Below are positions 6,067 to 12,342 of a stretch of DNA of 15,629 nucleotides, one piece after another. Within the stretch, counting starts at the first letter, position 1. Each line of letters opens with the position of its first letter. Under the pieces are notes generated by a model, which was not told the DNA's origin, did not search any database, and worked only from the letters and a program-made list of their open reading frames with translations. Source of the DNA: an uncultured bacterium (GTDB taxonomy: Bacteria > Actinomycetota > Coriobacteriia > Coriobacteriales > Coriobacteriaceae); contig CAJMRN010000046.1 of the NCBI GenBank assembly GCA_905215815.1, forward strand, positions 1 through 15,629, read 5' to 3'. The position numbers and the translations under genes were made by a program.

Positions 6067-7577
6067 TGGCTCGGTTTGATAGGGGCTCGGTGTCGGGCGT
6101 GGCATGCGGCTCGGATATGCCGGCGATTGAGGTACGGAGTCTGAGCTTTGCCTACCCTGGGGCCGATGCCGCGGTGCTCGAGGGGCTCGATTGGGTCGTT
6201 CCCCAAGGAGCGTTTGCGCTGTTTGTTGGCGGTACCGGGTCGGGCAAGTCGACGCTGCTGTCGCTGCTCAAGCCCGAGATCGCGCCGACGGGCGAGTGTG
6301 CTGGCGAGCTGCGCGTGCTGGGCGAGAACGTTGCCGACATGGATGTTCGCACGTCCGCGGAGCGCGTGGGCTACGTGTTTCAGGATCCCGAGAACCAGAT
6401 CGTGTGCGAAACCGTGTGGCACGAGATGGCGTTTGGCCTGGAAAACCTGGGTATGTCGCGCGATGAGATGCGCCGGCGTGTTGCCGAGACTAGCTATTTC
6501 TTTGGGTTGGAGGATTGGCTCCACCGCGATACCGATACGCTTTCGGGTGGTCGCAAGCAGCTGTTGTCGCTGGCGGCCGTCCTGGCGCTGCGTCCGTGCG
6601 TGCTACTGCTCGACGAGCCCACGTCCCAGCTGGATCCCGTTGCCGAGAAGAATTTTATGCATGCGCTGTTTCGCGTGAACCGCGAGCTGGGTTGCACGGT
6701 GGTCGTGGCAACGCATCAGCCGCGCCCGATGCTCGAATATGCGACGCGTGCGTATCGGATTGAGGGCGGGCGCGTGTGCGAGGTGGCTGACATTGCCTCC
6801 CTGGGGCACCGTGAAGAGCTGTTTTCTGGCGAGGCGCCAGGGCGCGGCGCCTCGCGGCGTGCAAAAAACGGAGTTTTCAGCAGCGCCGGTGGATGTCGAA
6901 TACTCCCAAAAATGCACGCTGGGTCGGCTACCACCCTGGCAGGGAGCTGGTTTCGATACGATCGAGCGTCCGGCTGGGTGCTGCGCGGACTCGATGCGGC
7001 GTTCTCGGCTGGCGCAGTGCATGCGGTTGTTGGCGGCAACGGCTGCGGCAAGTCGACAATGCTTTCGGTGCTAGCCAAGACGGTCAAGTTGCAACGTGGG
7101 CATATGGAGCGCGGGGCGGCCTCGGCGGCACTGCTGCCTCAGAATCCCAAGGCGTTGCTGGTTGCCGAGACGGTGCGCGACGAGCTGATGGAATGGGCTT
7201 CGACCTGCGGATATGACGAGGCTGCGGCGCGGGAGCGCGCGGCGAGCCTGGGGCTGTCGGGCCTGGATGGGCGCCACCCGTACGATCTTTCGGGCGGACA
7301 GCGTCAACTGCTTGCATTGGCAAAACTGCTGCTGATTGGCCCCGAACTGCTATTGCTCGATGAGCCCACCAAGGGCTTGGACTTGGCTAGCCGTCGCATC
7401 ATCGCCCGCGCCTTGCGTGACTATGCGGAGGCTGGCGGTACCGTCATCATGGCCACGCACGATCTGGATTTTGCCGAGCAGGTTGCCGATGACATTGCCA
7501 TGATGTTTGACGGTGAGATTGCCTGCATGGAGCCGCCGGCCGACTTCTTTGCCGACAACGTGTTTTATAGGGCGTGA
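6066..7577 (+). CDS. ecfA: ECF transporter double ATPase (fused EcfA1-EcfA2)
   Basis: This 503-residue protein contains two complete ABC ATPase domains in one chain, where many bacteria use two separate proteins. Domain 1 has Walker A GGTGSGKST (55-63), Q-loop Gln106, signature LSGGR (159-163), Walker B VLLLDEP with Glu184, and switch His217. Domain 2 has GGNGCGKST (323-331), Gln359, LSGGQ (408-412), LLLLDEP with Glu433, and His465. All catalytic residues are intact, so both sites should bind ATP and at least one should hydrolyse it. The linker at about 250-290 is unlike the rest: its DNA (6829-6920) is a set of inverted repeats, listed separately. The gene overlaps ecfT by one base and ends 4 bp before the S-component start, forming a three-gene operon. 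Confidence 0.95.
   Translation: MARFDRGSVSGVACGSDMPAIEVRSLSFAYPGADAAVLEGLDWVVPQGAFALFVGGTGSGKSTLLSLLKPEIAPTGECAGELRVLGENVADMDVRTSAERVGYVFQDPENQIVCETVWHEMAFGLENLGMSRDEMRRRVAETSYFFGLEDWLHRDTDTLSGGRKQLLSLAAVLALRPCVLLLDEPTSQLDPVAEKNFMHALFRVNRELGCTVVVATHQPRPMLEYATRAYRIEGGRVCEVADIASLGHREELFSGEAPGRGASRRAKNGVFSSAGGCRILPKMHAGSATTLAGSWFRYDRASGWVLRGLDAAFSAGAVHAVVGGNGCGKSTMLSVLAKTVKLQRGHMERGAASAALLPQNPKALLVAETVRDELMEWASTCGYDEAAARERAASLGLSGLDGRHPYDLSGGQRQLLALAKLLLIGPELLLLDEPTKGLDLASRRIIARALRDYAEAGGTVIMATHDLDFAEQVADDIAMMFDGEIACMEPPADFFADNVFYRA
6829..6920 (+). repeat. Palindromic element inside the inter-domain linker of the double ATPase
   Basis: Two inverted repeats lie side by side. The first is a perfect 10-bp pair (6829-6838 with 6846-6855) around a 7-nt loop. 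The second is a symmetric hairpin: GCGTGCA (6857-6863) pairs with TGCACGC (6914-6920); six-base A-rich internal loops follow on each side; then GGAGT (6870-6874) pairs with ACTCC (6903-6907), continued by TTC/GAA. Together they encode residues 255-285, exactly the non-conserved linker. It looks like an inserted repeat that kept the reading frame; this is inference. Confidence 0.65.
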
Positions 7578-7581
7578 TGGG

Positions 7582-8295
7582 ATGACGGATTATCGCGTCG
7601 CGCGCCTACTCGCAAAACTGGAGATCCCGCTGCTGCTGGCGGTGCCAGCGGTGATGGCTGCGGCGTTGCTGGCGGGCGTTGAGCAGGCGGCGCTTGCCAT
7701 GCTTGTCGTGGTGGCGCTGGTGCTCGCGCTGTTCTTTGCGGGCTACGAGGCGTCGCGACCTGGCCTGCGCCAGATTATGCCAACGCTGGTTTTGGCGGCG
7801 TTGGCCGCGGCGGGGCGCATCTTGTTTGGCCCCATTCCCGACTTTAAACCCGTGAGCGCCATCGCCATTATCGCCGGGGCGACACTCGGTCGTCGTAACG
7901 GCTTTATGGTCGGCGCGCTGGCGGCGCTGACCAGCAATTTCTTTTTTGGGCAGGGCATGTGGACGCCGTGGCAGATGTATGCCTGGGGCCTGGTTGGCTA
8001 TGTTGGCGGCGCGCTGGCGCATGCGGGCGCTTTTGATCGCGCCGATGGCACCGTGCGCATGCCGGCGCTGCTGACCTACGGCTTTGCGTCGGGCCTGCTC
8101 TATGGAGTTGTAATCAACGCCTACGACATCATCGGCTTTGTGCAGCCGCTCACGTGGGCGGGCGCCATGGCGCGTCTTGTCACGGCGGTGCCGTTCGATA
8201 TCACGCACGGTCTCGCGACCTGTGTGTTCTTGGCCGCCCTGTACAAGCCCTGGTGCCGCCGCATCAACCGTGTTGTCGTGAAATACGGACTGTAG
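7582..8295 (+). CDS. ECF transporter S (substrate-binding) component, substrate unknown
   Basis: This 237-residue, very hydrophobic protein has about six membrane segments (near 14-33, 36-53, 66-82, 92-120, 131-149 and 165-185, with a further one near 205-222). The stretch GPIPDFKPVSAIAI (83-96), then GATLGRRNGFMVGAL and the aromatic GQGMWTPWQMYAWGL (123-137), resembles S components encoded beside their own EcfT and EcfA. The basic tail fits a cytoplasmic end. The ATG at 7582 begins 4 bp after the ATPase stop; the frame is open further upstream, but that part overlaps the ATPase gene. Position as third gene of an ecfT-ecfA-S operon supports a dedicated (group I-like) transporter. A vitamin, cobalamin-type compound or metal is possible; nothing in the sequence decides it. 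Confidence 0.8.
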   Translation: MTDYRVARLLAKLEIPLLLAVPAVMAAALLAGVEQAALAMLVVVALVLALFFAGYEASRPGLRQIMPTLVLAALAAAGRILFGPIPDFKPVSAIAIIAGATLGRRNGFMVGALAALTSNFFFGQGMWTPWQMYAWGLVGYVGGALAHAGAFDRADGTVRMPALLTYGFASGLLYGVVINAYDIIGFVQPLTWAGAMARLVTAVPFDITHGLATCVFLAALYKPWCRRINRVVVKYGL

Positions 8296-8335
8296 GGCAG
8301 GTTGTGCTGGAGCAAGAACCAATACTGCTGCGGTG

Positions 8336-8501
8336 CCATTTCAAAACTATGCCGGTTTACGGGGCCAGATTGGCATAGGCCGACCATACCGTCATTTTTC
8401 GAAAATAGGCGAGCCGTCTACCTGCGGTTTTATTTTTCCCAAGCTGCGTATGGTTGGGGGCTCGCGATTTAGCCCCGTAATCCGGCATAGTTTTGGAATG
8501 G
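8336..8501. repeat. Inverted-repeat element A (arms 8336-8365 and 8472-8501)
   Basis: The 30-bp arms are reverse complements with 28 of 30 matches (core CAAAACTATGCCGG). Weaker similarity continues inward to about 8390 and 8446, so the two arms look like two opposed copies of one ~55-bp unit. The 55-bp centre holds TTTTTCGAAAA and, at 8417-8431, TCTACCTGCGGTTTT, which recurs in element B. No open reading frame or protein signal was found in it. Confidence 0.8.
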
Positions 8502-8544
8502 CCGGCTGATATGACGGGCGCCGTGGTCCTCAGAGAGCCAAATC

Positions 8545-8588
8545 GATCCGTTTTCTTCCGTTCCCAGACGTCCCCAAGGAATCAGTTG
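8545..8588 (+). repeat. Direct repeat R1
   Basis: It begins GATCCGTTTTCTTCC and ends AAGGAATCAGTTG. It matches R2 (8792-8826) along its length except for about 9 extra bases in the middle and a few substitutions. R1 and R2 flank the perfect inverted repeat of element B. Confidence 0.65.
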
Positions 8589-8597
8589 ACGGCGCTT

Positions 8598-8756
8598 GCC
8601 ACGAAACTGGCCCATCTACTACGTTTAGCTTGATACTCCCGACCATGACCGCGTTTTATGAAAAACCGCAGGCTTTCTACCTGCGGTTTTCTTTTGTGTT
8701 GTTCGCTGCGGTTGAGGGTAGTGGCTTAAACGTAGTAGATGGGCCAGTTTCGTGGC
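8598..8756. repeat. Inverted-repeat element B (perfect 30-bp arms)
   Basis: Positions 8598-8627 and 8727-8756 are exact reverse complements over 30 bases, beginning GCCACGAAACTGGCCC. The 99-bp centre contains a strong intrinsic terminator (8662-8694). A TTGATA...TTTTAT pair (8630-8635, 8654-8659, 18-bp spacer) could act as a weak promoter just before it. Two perfect 30-bp arms in non-coding DNA imply recent duplication or selection for pairing. Confidence 0.9.
8662..8694 (+). terminator. Bidirectional intrinsic terminator between S-component gene and xth
   Basis: AAAACCGCAGG (8662-8672) and CCTGCGGTTTT (8680-8690) form an 11-bp stem with a 7-nt loop. TTTTCTTTT follows on the plus strand, and a TTTTT tract follows on the minus strand, so it can serve both convergent genes, though it is about 370 bp from the S-component stop. 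Confidence 0.88.
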
Positions 8757-8791
8757 GGGTGGGCCGCGTGGATTCCTCGCGAGGTGAAAAT

Positions 8792-8826
8792 GATCCGTTT
8801 TCCTCTGTCCCCCAGGGGATCGGTTG
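8792..8826 (+). repeat. Direct repeat R2
   Basis: It begins GATCCGTTTTCCTC and ends GGGGATCGGTTG, only 3 bp before the xth stop. It is the second copy of R1 (8545-8588). It also has internal symmetry, with GATCC (8792-8796) facing GGATC (8817-8821). Confidence 0.65.
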
Positions 8827-8829
8827 GGG

Positions 8830-9648
8830 CTAGAGTTCTAGCGTGAGGGTGACGGGGCAGTGGTCGCTGCCGAAGATGTCGCCGCGGATGCCGGCGTCGC
8901 GCACATTGCCGGCGATTGAATCACTTACCAGGAAATAATCGATGCGCCAGCCGGCGTTGTTCTTGCGGGCATTAAAGCGGTAGCTCCACCAGCTGTAGAC
9001 GCCCTCGACGTCCGGATTGGCCGCGCGCCAGGTGTCGGTAAAACCGGCGTCGAGCAGCTCGGTAAACTTGCCGCGCTCCTCGTCCGAAAAGCCTGCGTTG
9101 CCGCGGTTGGACTTGGGGTTCTTAAGGTCGATCTCCTCGTGAGCCACGTTAAAGTCGCCGCAGGTTACGACGGGCTTGCCGGTTTCGCGCCCAAGCGCGC
9201 TCAAAAAGCCGCGGTAGGCATCGTCCCAGGCCATGCGTACATCGATGCGCGCGAGCTCATTTTGGGCATTGGGCGTATAGACGTCGACAAACCAGAACTT
9301 GTCGAACTCGAGCGCGCAGACGCGGCCCTCGGTTACGGCTTGGGCGACGAGCTCGGCCGCCTCGCCCTCGCCGGCGTAGGGTAGCAGTGCATCGGCGCGC
9401 AGCACGCGCAGCGGTTCCTGGCGGCTAAAGACCGCGGTGCCCGAGTAGCCCCTGCGCTCGGCATAGCTCCAGGTTTGGTGATAGCCGGGCAGATCGACCT
9501 GTACCTGGCCCTCCTGCAGCTTGGTCTCTTGCAGCGCTAGGATATCGACATCGAGGTCCTGCGCGATCTGGATAAAGCTCGGGTCCTTTTTGAGCACGGC
9601 GCGCAGGCCGTTGACGTTCCACGAGGCGAAAGTGTAAGTCTGAGGCAT
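8830..9648 (-). CDS. xth: Exodeoxyribonuclease III family AP endonuclease
   Basis: This 272-residue protein belongs to the ExoIII/ExoA family, which cuts at abasic sites and trims 3' ends in base excision repair. Motifs in order are SWNVNGLRA (Asn11), LQETKLQ (Glu41, metal ligand), GDFNVAHEEIDLKNPKSN (Asp165, Asn167), WWSYRFNARKNNAGWRIDYFLVS (Asp237) and the C-terminal GSDHCPV (catalytic His263). All catalytic positions are intact. Residues 88-108 are somewhat longer and more acidic than the usual loop before EGRV. The ATG at 9648 follows AAAGGACA at good spacing. It is divergent from cobB, with 113 bp between them, and convergent with the ECF operon across the repeat-rich region. Confidence 0.97.
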   Translation of the reverse strand: MPQTYTFASWNVNGLRAVLKKDPSFIQIAQDLDVDILALQETKLQEGQVQVDLPGYHQTWSYAERRGYSGTAVFSRQEPLRVLRADALLPYAGEGEAAELVAQAVTEGRVCALEFDKFWFVDVYTPNAQNELARIDVRMAWDDAYRGFLSALGRETGKPVVTCGDFNVAHEEIDLKNPKSNRGNAGFSDEERGKFTELLDAGFTDTWRAANPDVEGVYSWWSYRFNARKNNAGWRIDYFLVSDSIAGNVRDAGIRGDIFGSDHCPVTLTLEL

Positions 9649-9761
9649 GGTGTCCTTTCGACGGGGTTGGCAGGCTTAAGATTAACGCAACAAGAGCGGG
9701 GCGGAGTCCGCGAGTGATAGCGCGAACGCCGCCGTCCCTAAGACACGGACGGAGGACATAT
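9649..9761. other. Divergent intergenic region xth/cobB with a hairpin at the cobB ribosome site
   Basis: CCGTCC (9732-9737) pairs with GGACGG (9747-9752), and its right arm overlaps the GGAGGA ribosome binding site of cobB (9751-9756). It could damp translation; this is inference. I see no convincing promoter pair in either direction. Confidence 0.4.
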
Positions 9762-10514
9762 ATGACGCAGGCAATATCGGACCCCAAACAGGCCTCCGCC
9801 GCGCTGGCGGAGCTGTTCGAAACCCATAGCAACGTGGTCTTCTTTGGCGGCGCGGGCGTTTCCACGGCGAGTGGCATCCCCGATTTCCGCAGCGTGGATG
9901 GTCTGTATCACCAGCGGTTTTCCTATCCGCCCGAGACTATGCTCTCGCACAGCTTCTACGAGGCGCATCCGGCGGAGTTTTTCGACTTCTACCGGACCAA
10001 GATGATCGCCCTTAACGCCAAGCCCAACCACTGCCACGTCAAGCTGGCGGAGCTGGAGCGCGCCGGCAAGCTCGACGCCGTGGTGACGCAAAACATCGAT
10101 GGCCTGCACCAGATGGCCGGCTCGCAGCGCGTGTTCGAGCTGCACGGATCGGTCCACCGCAATATCTGCCAGACGTGCGGCGCGGTCTACAGCGCCGAAT
10201 GGATTTGCTCACGCGAGCACGAGGACGCCGCGGGCGTGCCCGTGTGCCCTGCGTGCGGCGGTCGCATCAAGCCCGATGTAGTCCTCTACGAAGAGCCGCT
10301 CGATGAGCGCGTGCTTACCGGCGCCGTTGCTGCCATCGCCGCAGCCGACGCCCTCGTCGTGGGCGGGACCTCGCTCGTAGTGTATCCGGCGGCGGGTCTC
10401 ACGCGTTACTTTACTGGCGATACGCTGGCCATTTGCAATTTGGCGCCCACCGATCAGGATGCAAATGCCGACCTGCTGATTTCTTGCGACATCGCGGCCG
10501 CGTTTGCGTTCTAG
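9762..10514 (+). CDS. cobB: Sir2-family NAD-dependent protein deacylase (sirtuin)
   Basis: This 250-residue protein removes acyl groups from lysines using NAD, for example to reactivate acetyl-CoA synthetase. It has GAGVSTASGIPDFR (30-43) for NAD binding, TQNIDGLH (109-116), catalytic His128 in LHGS, a zinc site Cys136/Cys139 and Cys162/Cys165 (CQTC and CPAC), PDVVLYEE (171-178) and GTSLVVYPAAGL (202-213). Length is typical of a compact bacterial sirtuin. The ATG at 9762 follows GGAGGA at 5-nt spacing; the upstream in-frame start at 9714 is rejected. It is divergent from xth, and its end lies 94 bp from folPK, separated by a strong hairpin. Confidence 0.95.
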   Translation: MTQAISDPKQASAALAELFETHSNVVFFGGAGVSTASGIPDFRSVDGLYHQRFSYPPETMLSHSFYEAHPAEFFDFYRTKMIALNAKPNHCHVKLAELERAGKLDAVVTQNIDGLHQMAGSQRVFELHGSVHRNICQTCGAVYSAEWICSREHEDAAGVPVCPACGGRIKPDVVLYEEPLDERVLTGAVAAIAAADALVVGGTSLVVYPAAGLTRYFTGDTLAICNLAPTDQDANADLLISCDIAAAFAF

Positions 10515-10528
10515 CCCGCGCGCGCGGA

Positions 10529-10534
10529 TACAAT
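10529..10534 (+). promoter_or_regulatory. Candidate -10 box for folPK
   Basis: TACAAT lies 75 bp before the folPK start, just past the cobB stop, in a GATACAATAG context. No clear -35 is present, since the upstream sequence is a GC alternation. Low confidence. Confidence 0.35.
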
Positions 10535-10556
10535 AGAAAGACTGATTGCAAAACGA

Positions 10557-10590
10557 CCCCGCCGCCAGCGCCCGAGCGCGGCGGCGTGGG
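10557..10590 (+). terminator. Very GC-rich hairpin between cobB and folPK (terminator or leader structure)
   Basis: CGCCGCC (10560-10566) pairs with GGCGGCG (10580-10586), and inside it GCGC (10568-10571) pairs with GCGC (10576-10579) around CCGA; one A is bulged. Only four T residues follow (10593-10596), then the folPK ribosome site AGGAGG at 10597-10602. It may end cobB transcripts or act as an attenuator or translation-linked structure in the folPK leader. Confidence 0.6.
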
Positions 10591-10608
10591 CATTTTAGGA
10601 GGATGTTC

Positions 10609-12342
10609 ATGGCGAACGACAGCAAGACATGGCGGTGCGGAAAGTACGAGCTCAGCTTTGACCGTCCGCGCATCATGGGCGTCCTCAACGTGACGCCCGA
10701 TTCGTTTAGCGACGGCGGTGAGCACTTTGACCAAGATGCCGCTATCGAGTACGGCCTGGCGATGCTCGATGCCGGCGCCGACATCATCGACGTGGGCGGC
10801 GAGTCCACGCGCCCCGGCTTTACCCCGGTCAACCCCGACGAGGAAGCGCGTCGCGTGCTGCCCGTCGTGCGCGCGCTTGCCAAAGAGGGCGCCATTGTCT
10901 CCATCGACACGCGTCATGTGGCGGTTGCCAAGGCGGCTGTGCGCTGCGGTGCCTCGATCGTCAACGACGTGACGGGTTTCACCGATCCCAAGATGGTTGA
11001 GTTCGTTAAGACGAGCACCTGCGGCGTCATCGTAATGCACGCCGGCGAGGTCGCCACACCCGCCCGCACGCACGCGACGGTGCAGCTCGATACCTCGGCT
11101 GCGGCGTTTGTTGCCGAGAAGGCGCGCGAAGCGGCTGCCGAGGCTGCGCGCGAGGCCGAGAAGCCGGCCCGTCGCCGTCGCGGCAAGTTGCTGGGCGAGC
11201 CCAAGGCTGAGGCCAAGCTTCCGGGCGGTGTGGTACAGCCCTCGCTGCCGTTTGGCGAACCGGAGCCCGCGCCCGAGTCCGAGCCAGAGACGCCGGCTGC
11301 CGAGCAGACCGCTCCTGCCGCCGAGACTGCAGAGCCCGAGACCGTGCCCGCAGCTACCGAAGCCGCACCAGAGCCCAGTGACCACCTGGCGGCAATGATG
11401 CGCCGCAGCGCCCGCCGCGAGGAGGCCTACGTGCCCACCTCTCAGCTCCGCCGCTTTACCCTGCCCGATTCGGCGCCCATCATGCGCCGTGTCATGGGCT
11501 TTCTGTCCGACCAGGCTCGCACGCTTATCCATTCCGGCGTGTCGCGCGACCGTATCTGCATCGATCCCGGTCCGGGCTTTGGCAAGACGGCCAACGAGGA
11601 TATCGTCATCCAGCGCGAGACCGCCAAGATGGCGTCGCTGGGCTATCCGCTCATGTGCGCCGTGTCGCGCAAGCGTTTTGTGGGCGCCGTCTCGGGCGTG
11701 ACCGATGCGGCCGCGCGCGATGCCGCCACGTTTGGCGTGTGCCTGGGCGCTATCCAGGCCGGTGCCAACATCGTGCGCGTGCACGACGTTACCGGCTTTG
11801 CGCAGTTCCTGAACGGTTACTGGGCTGTCGCCAAGCCGCAACCGCGCCGTGCGTTTGTGGCCGTGGGCTCCAACCTGGGGCATCGTTGCGACAACATCCG
11901 CGCCGCACGCGACATGATCGCCGAGATTCCGCTCACCTGCGTGTCCAACTGCTCGCGCATCTACGAGAGCGAGCCGGCCTACGAGACGCGCCAGGACGCG
12001 TTTGCCAACGCCGTCATCGAAATCAAGACCGAGCTGGCGCCGTTGGTGCTGCTCGATGAGCTTATGAAGATCGAGGCCGAGCTGGGGCGCGACCGCTCCA
12101 AGAAGGCCAAGGTCAACGGCCCGCGCACCATCGACCTGGACCTGCTGTGGATGGACGGCGAGATCCACGGCGGCAAAAAGCTGCGCCTGCCGCATCCGCT
12201 GATCGGCGAGCGCGACTTTGTGCTGGTGCCGCTCGAGGACCTGATGCACGACCCGGCGCGGTTCTTCCGCTACAACGGCGTTGAGGTCAAGGAGCCCGAG
12301 GACCGCGTGGGCCATATCGTGGGCGAATTGGGGCGTATGTAG
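10609..12342 (+). CDS. folPK: Dihydropteroate synthase / HPPK fusion with internal low-complexity insertion
   Basis: This 577-residue fusion covers two consecutive folate steps. The DHPS part has GVLNVTPDSFSDGG (24-37), ESTRPG (65-70), IDTR (99-102), NDVTG (119-123), IDPGPGFGKT (318-327), SRKRF (353-357) and VHDV (391-394). HPPK starts near 414 with FVAVGSNLGHR and has GPRTIDLDLLW and LPHPLIGERDFVLVPL. Between VIVMHA (140-145) and the helix at 287-307 lies an insertion absent from ordinary DHPS: Ala/Glu/Arg-rich, then Pro/Glu/Ala-rich (about 164-257). The start at 10609 has AGGAGG six bases upstream; an ATG at 10603 abuts the ribosome site and is unlikely. HPPK normally acts before DHPS, so the fused order is inverted relative to the pathway. 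It is followed immediately by the biotin-ligase-like gene. Confidence 0.96.
   Translation: MANDSKTWRCGKYELSFDRPRIMGVLNVTPDSFSDGGEHFDQDAAIEYGLAMLDAGADIIDVGGESTRPGFTPVNPDEEARRVLPVVRALAKEGAIVSIDTRHVAVAKAAVRCGASIVNDVTGFTDPKMVEFVKTSTCGVIVMHAGEVATPARTHATVQLDTSAAAFVAEKAREAAAEAAREAEKPARRRRGKLLGEPKAEAKLPGGVVQPSLPFGEPEPAPESEPETPAAEQTAPAAETAEPETVPAATEAAPEPSDHLAAMMRRSARREEAYVPTSQLRRFTLPDSAPIMRRVMGFLSDQARTLIHSGVSRDRICIDPGPGFGKTANEDIVIQRETAKMASLGYPLMCAVSRKRFVGAVSGVTDAAARDAATFGVCLGAIQAGANIVRVHDVTGFAQFLNGYWAVAKPQPRRAFVAVGSNLGHRCDNIRAARDMIAEIPLTCVSNCSRIYESEPAYETRQDAFANAVIEIKTELAPLVLLDELMKIEAELGRDRSKKAKVNGPRTIDLDLLWMDGEIHGGKKLRLPHPLIGERDFVLVPLEDLMHDPARFFRYNGVEVKEPEDRVGHIVGELGRM

Larger units (their letters stand above)
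8296..8829. other. 534-bp gene-free, repeat-packed region between convergent genes
   Basis: This lies between the S-component stop and the xth stop. It contains element A (8336-8501), a direct-repeat pair (8545-8588 and 8792-8826), a perfect 30-bp inverted repeat (8598-8627 and 8727-8756) and a terminator (8662-8694). Only 8296-8335 and 8502-8544 show no obvious structure. A short open frame at 8630-8833 runs through the terminator and repeat arm, lacks a ribosome binding site, and is not a credible gene. Confidence 0.8.

Noticed and set aside
8296..8829. CRISPR array
   Set aside because: There are repeats, but only one or two copies of each kind, mostly inverted, with no regular spacers and no cas genes nearby.
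8296..8829. Remnant of a transposase gene
   Set aside because: No frame on either strand gives transposase-like motifs. The structures are non-autonomous repeats only.
8630..8833. 67-residue plus-strand open frame in the repeat region
   Set aside because: It starts at TTG without a ribosome site and reads through an intrinsic terminator, a repeat arm and R2.
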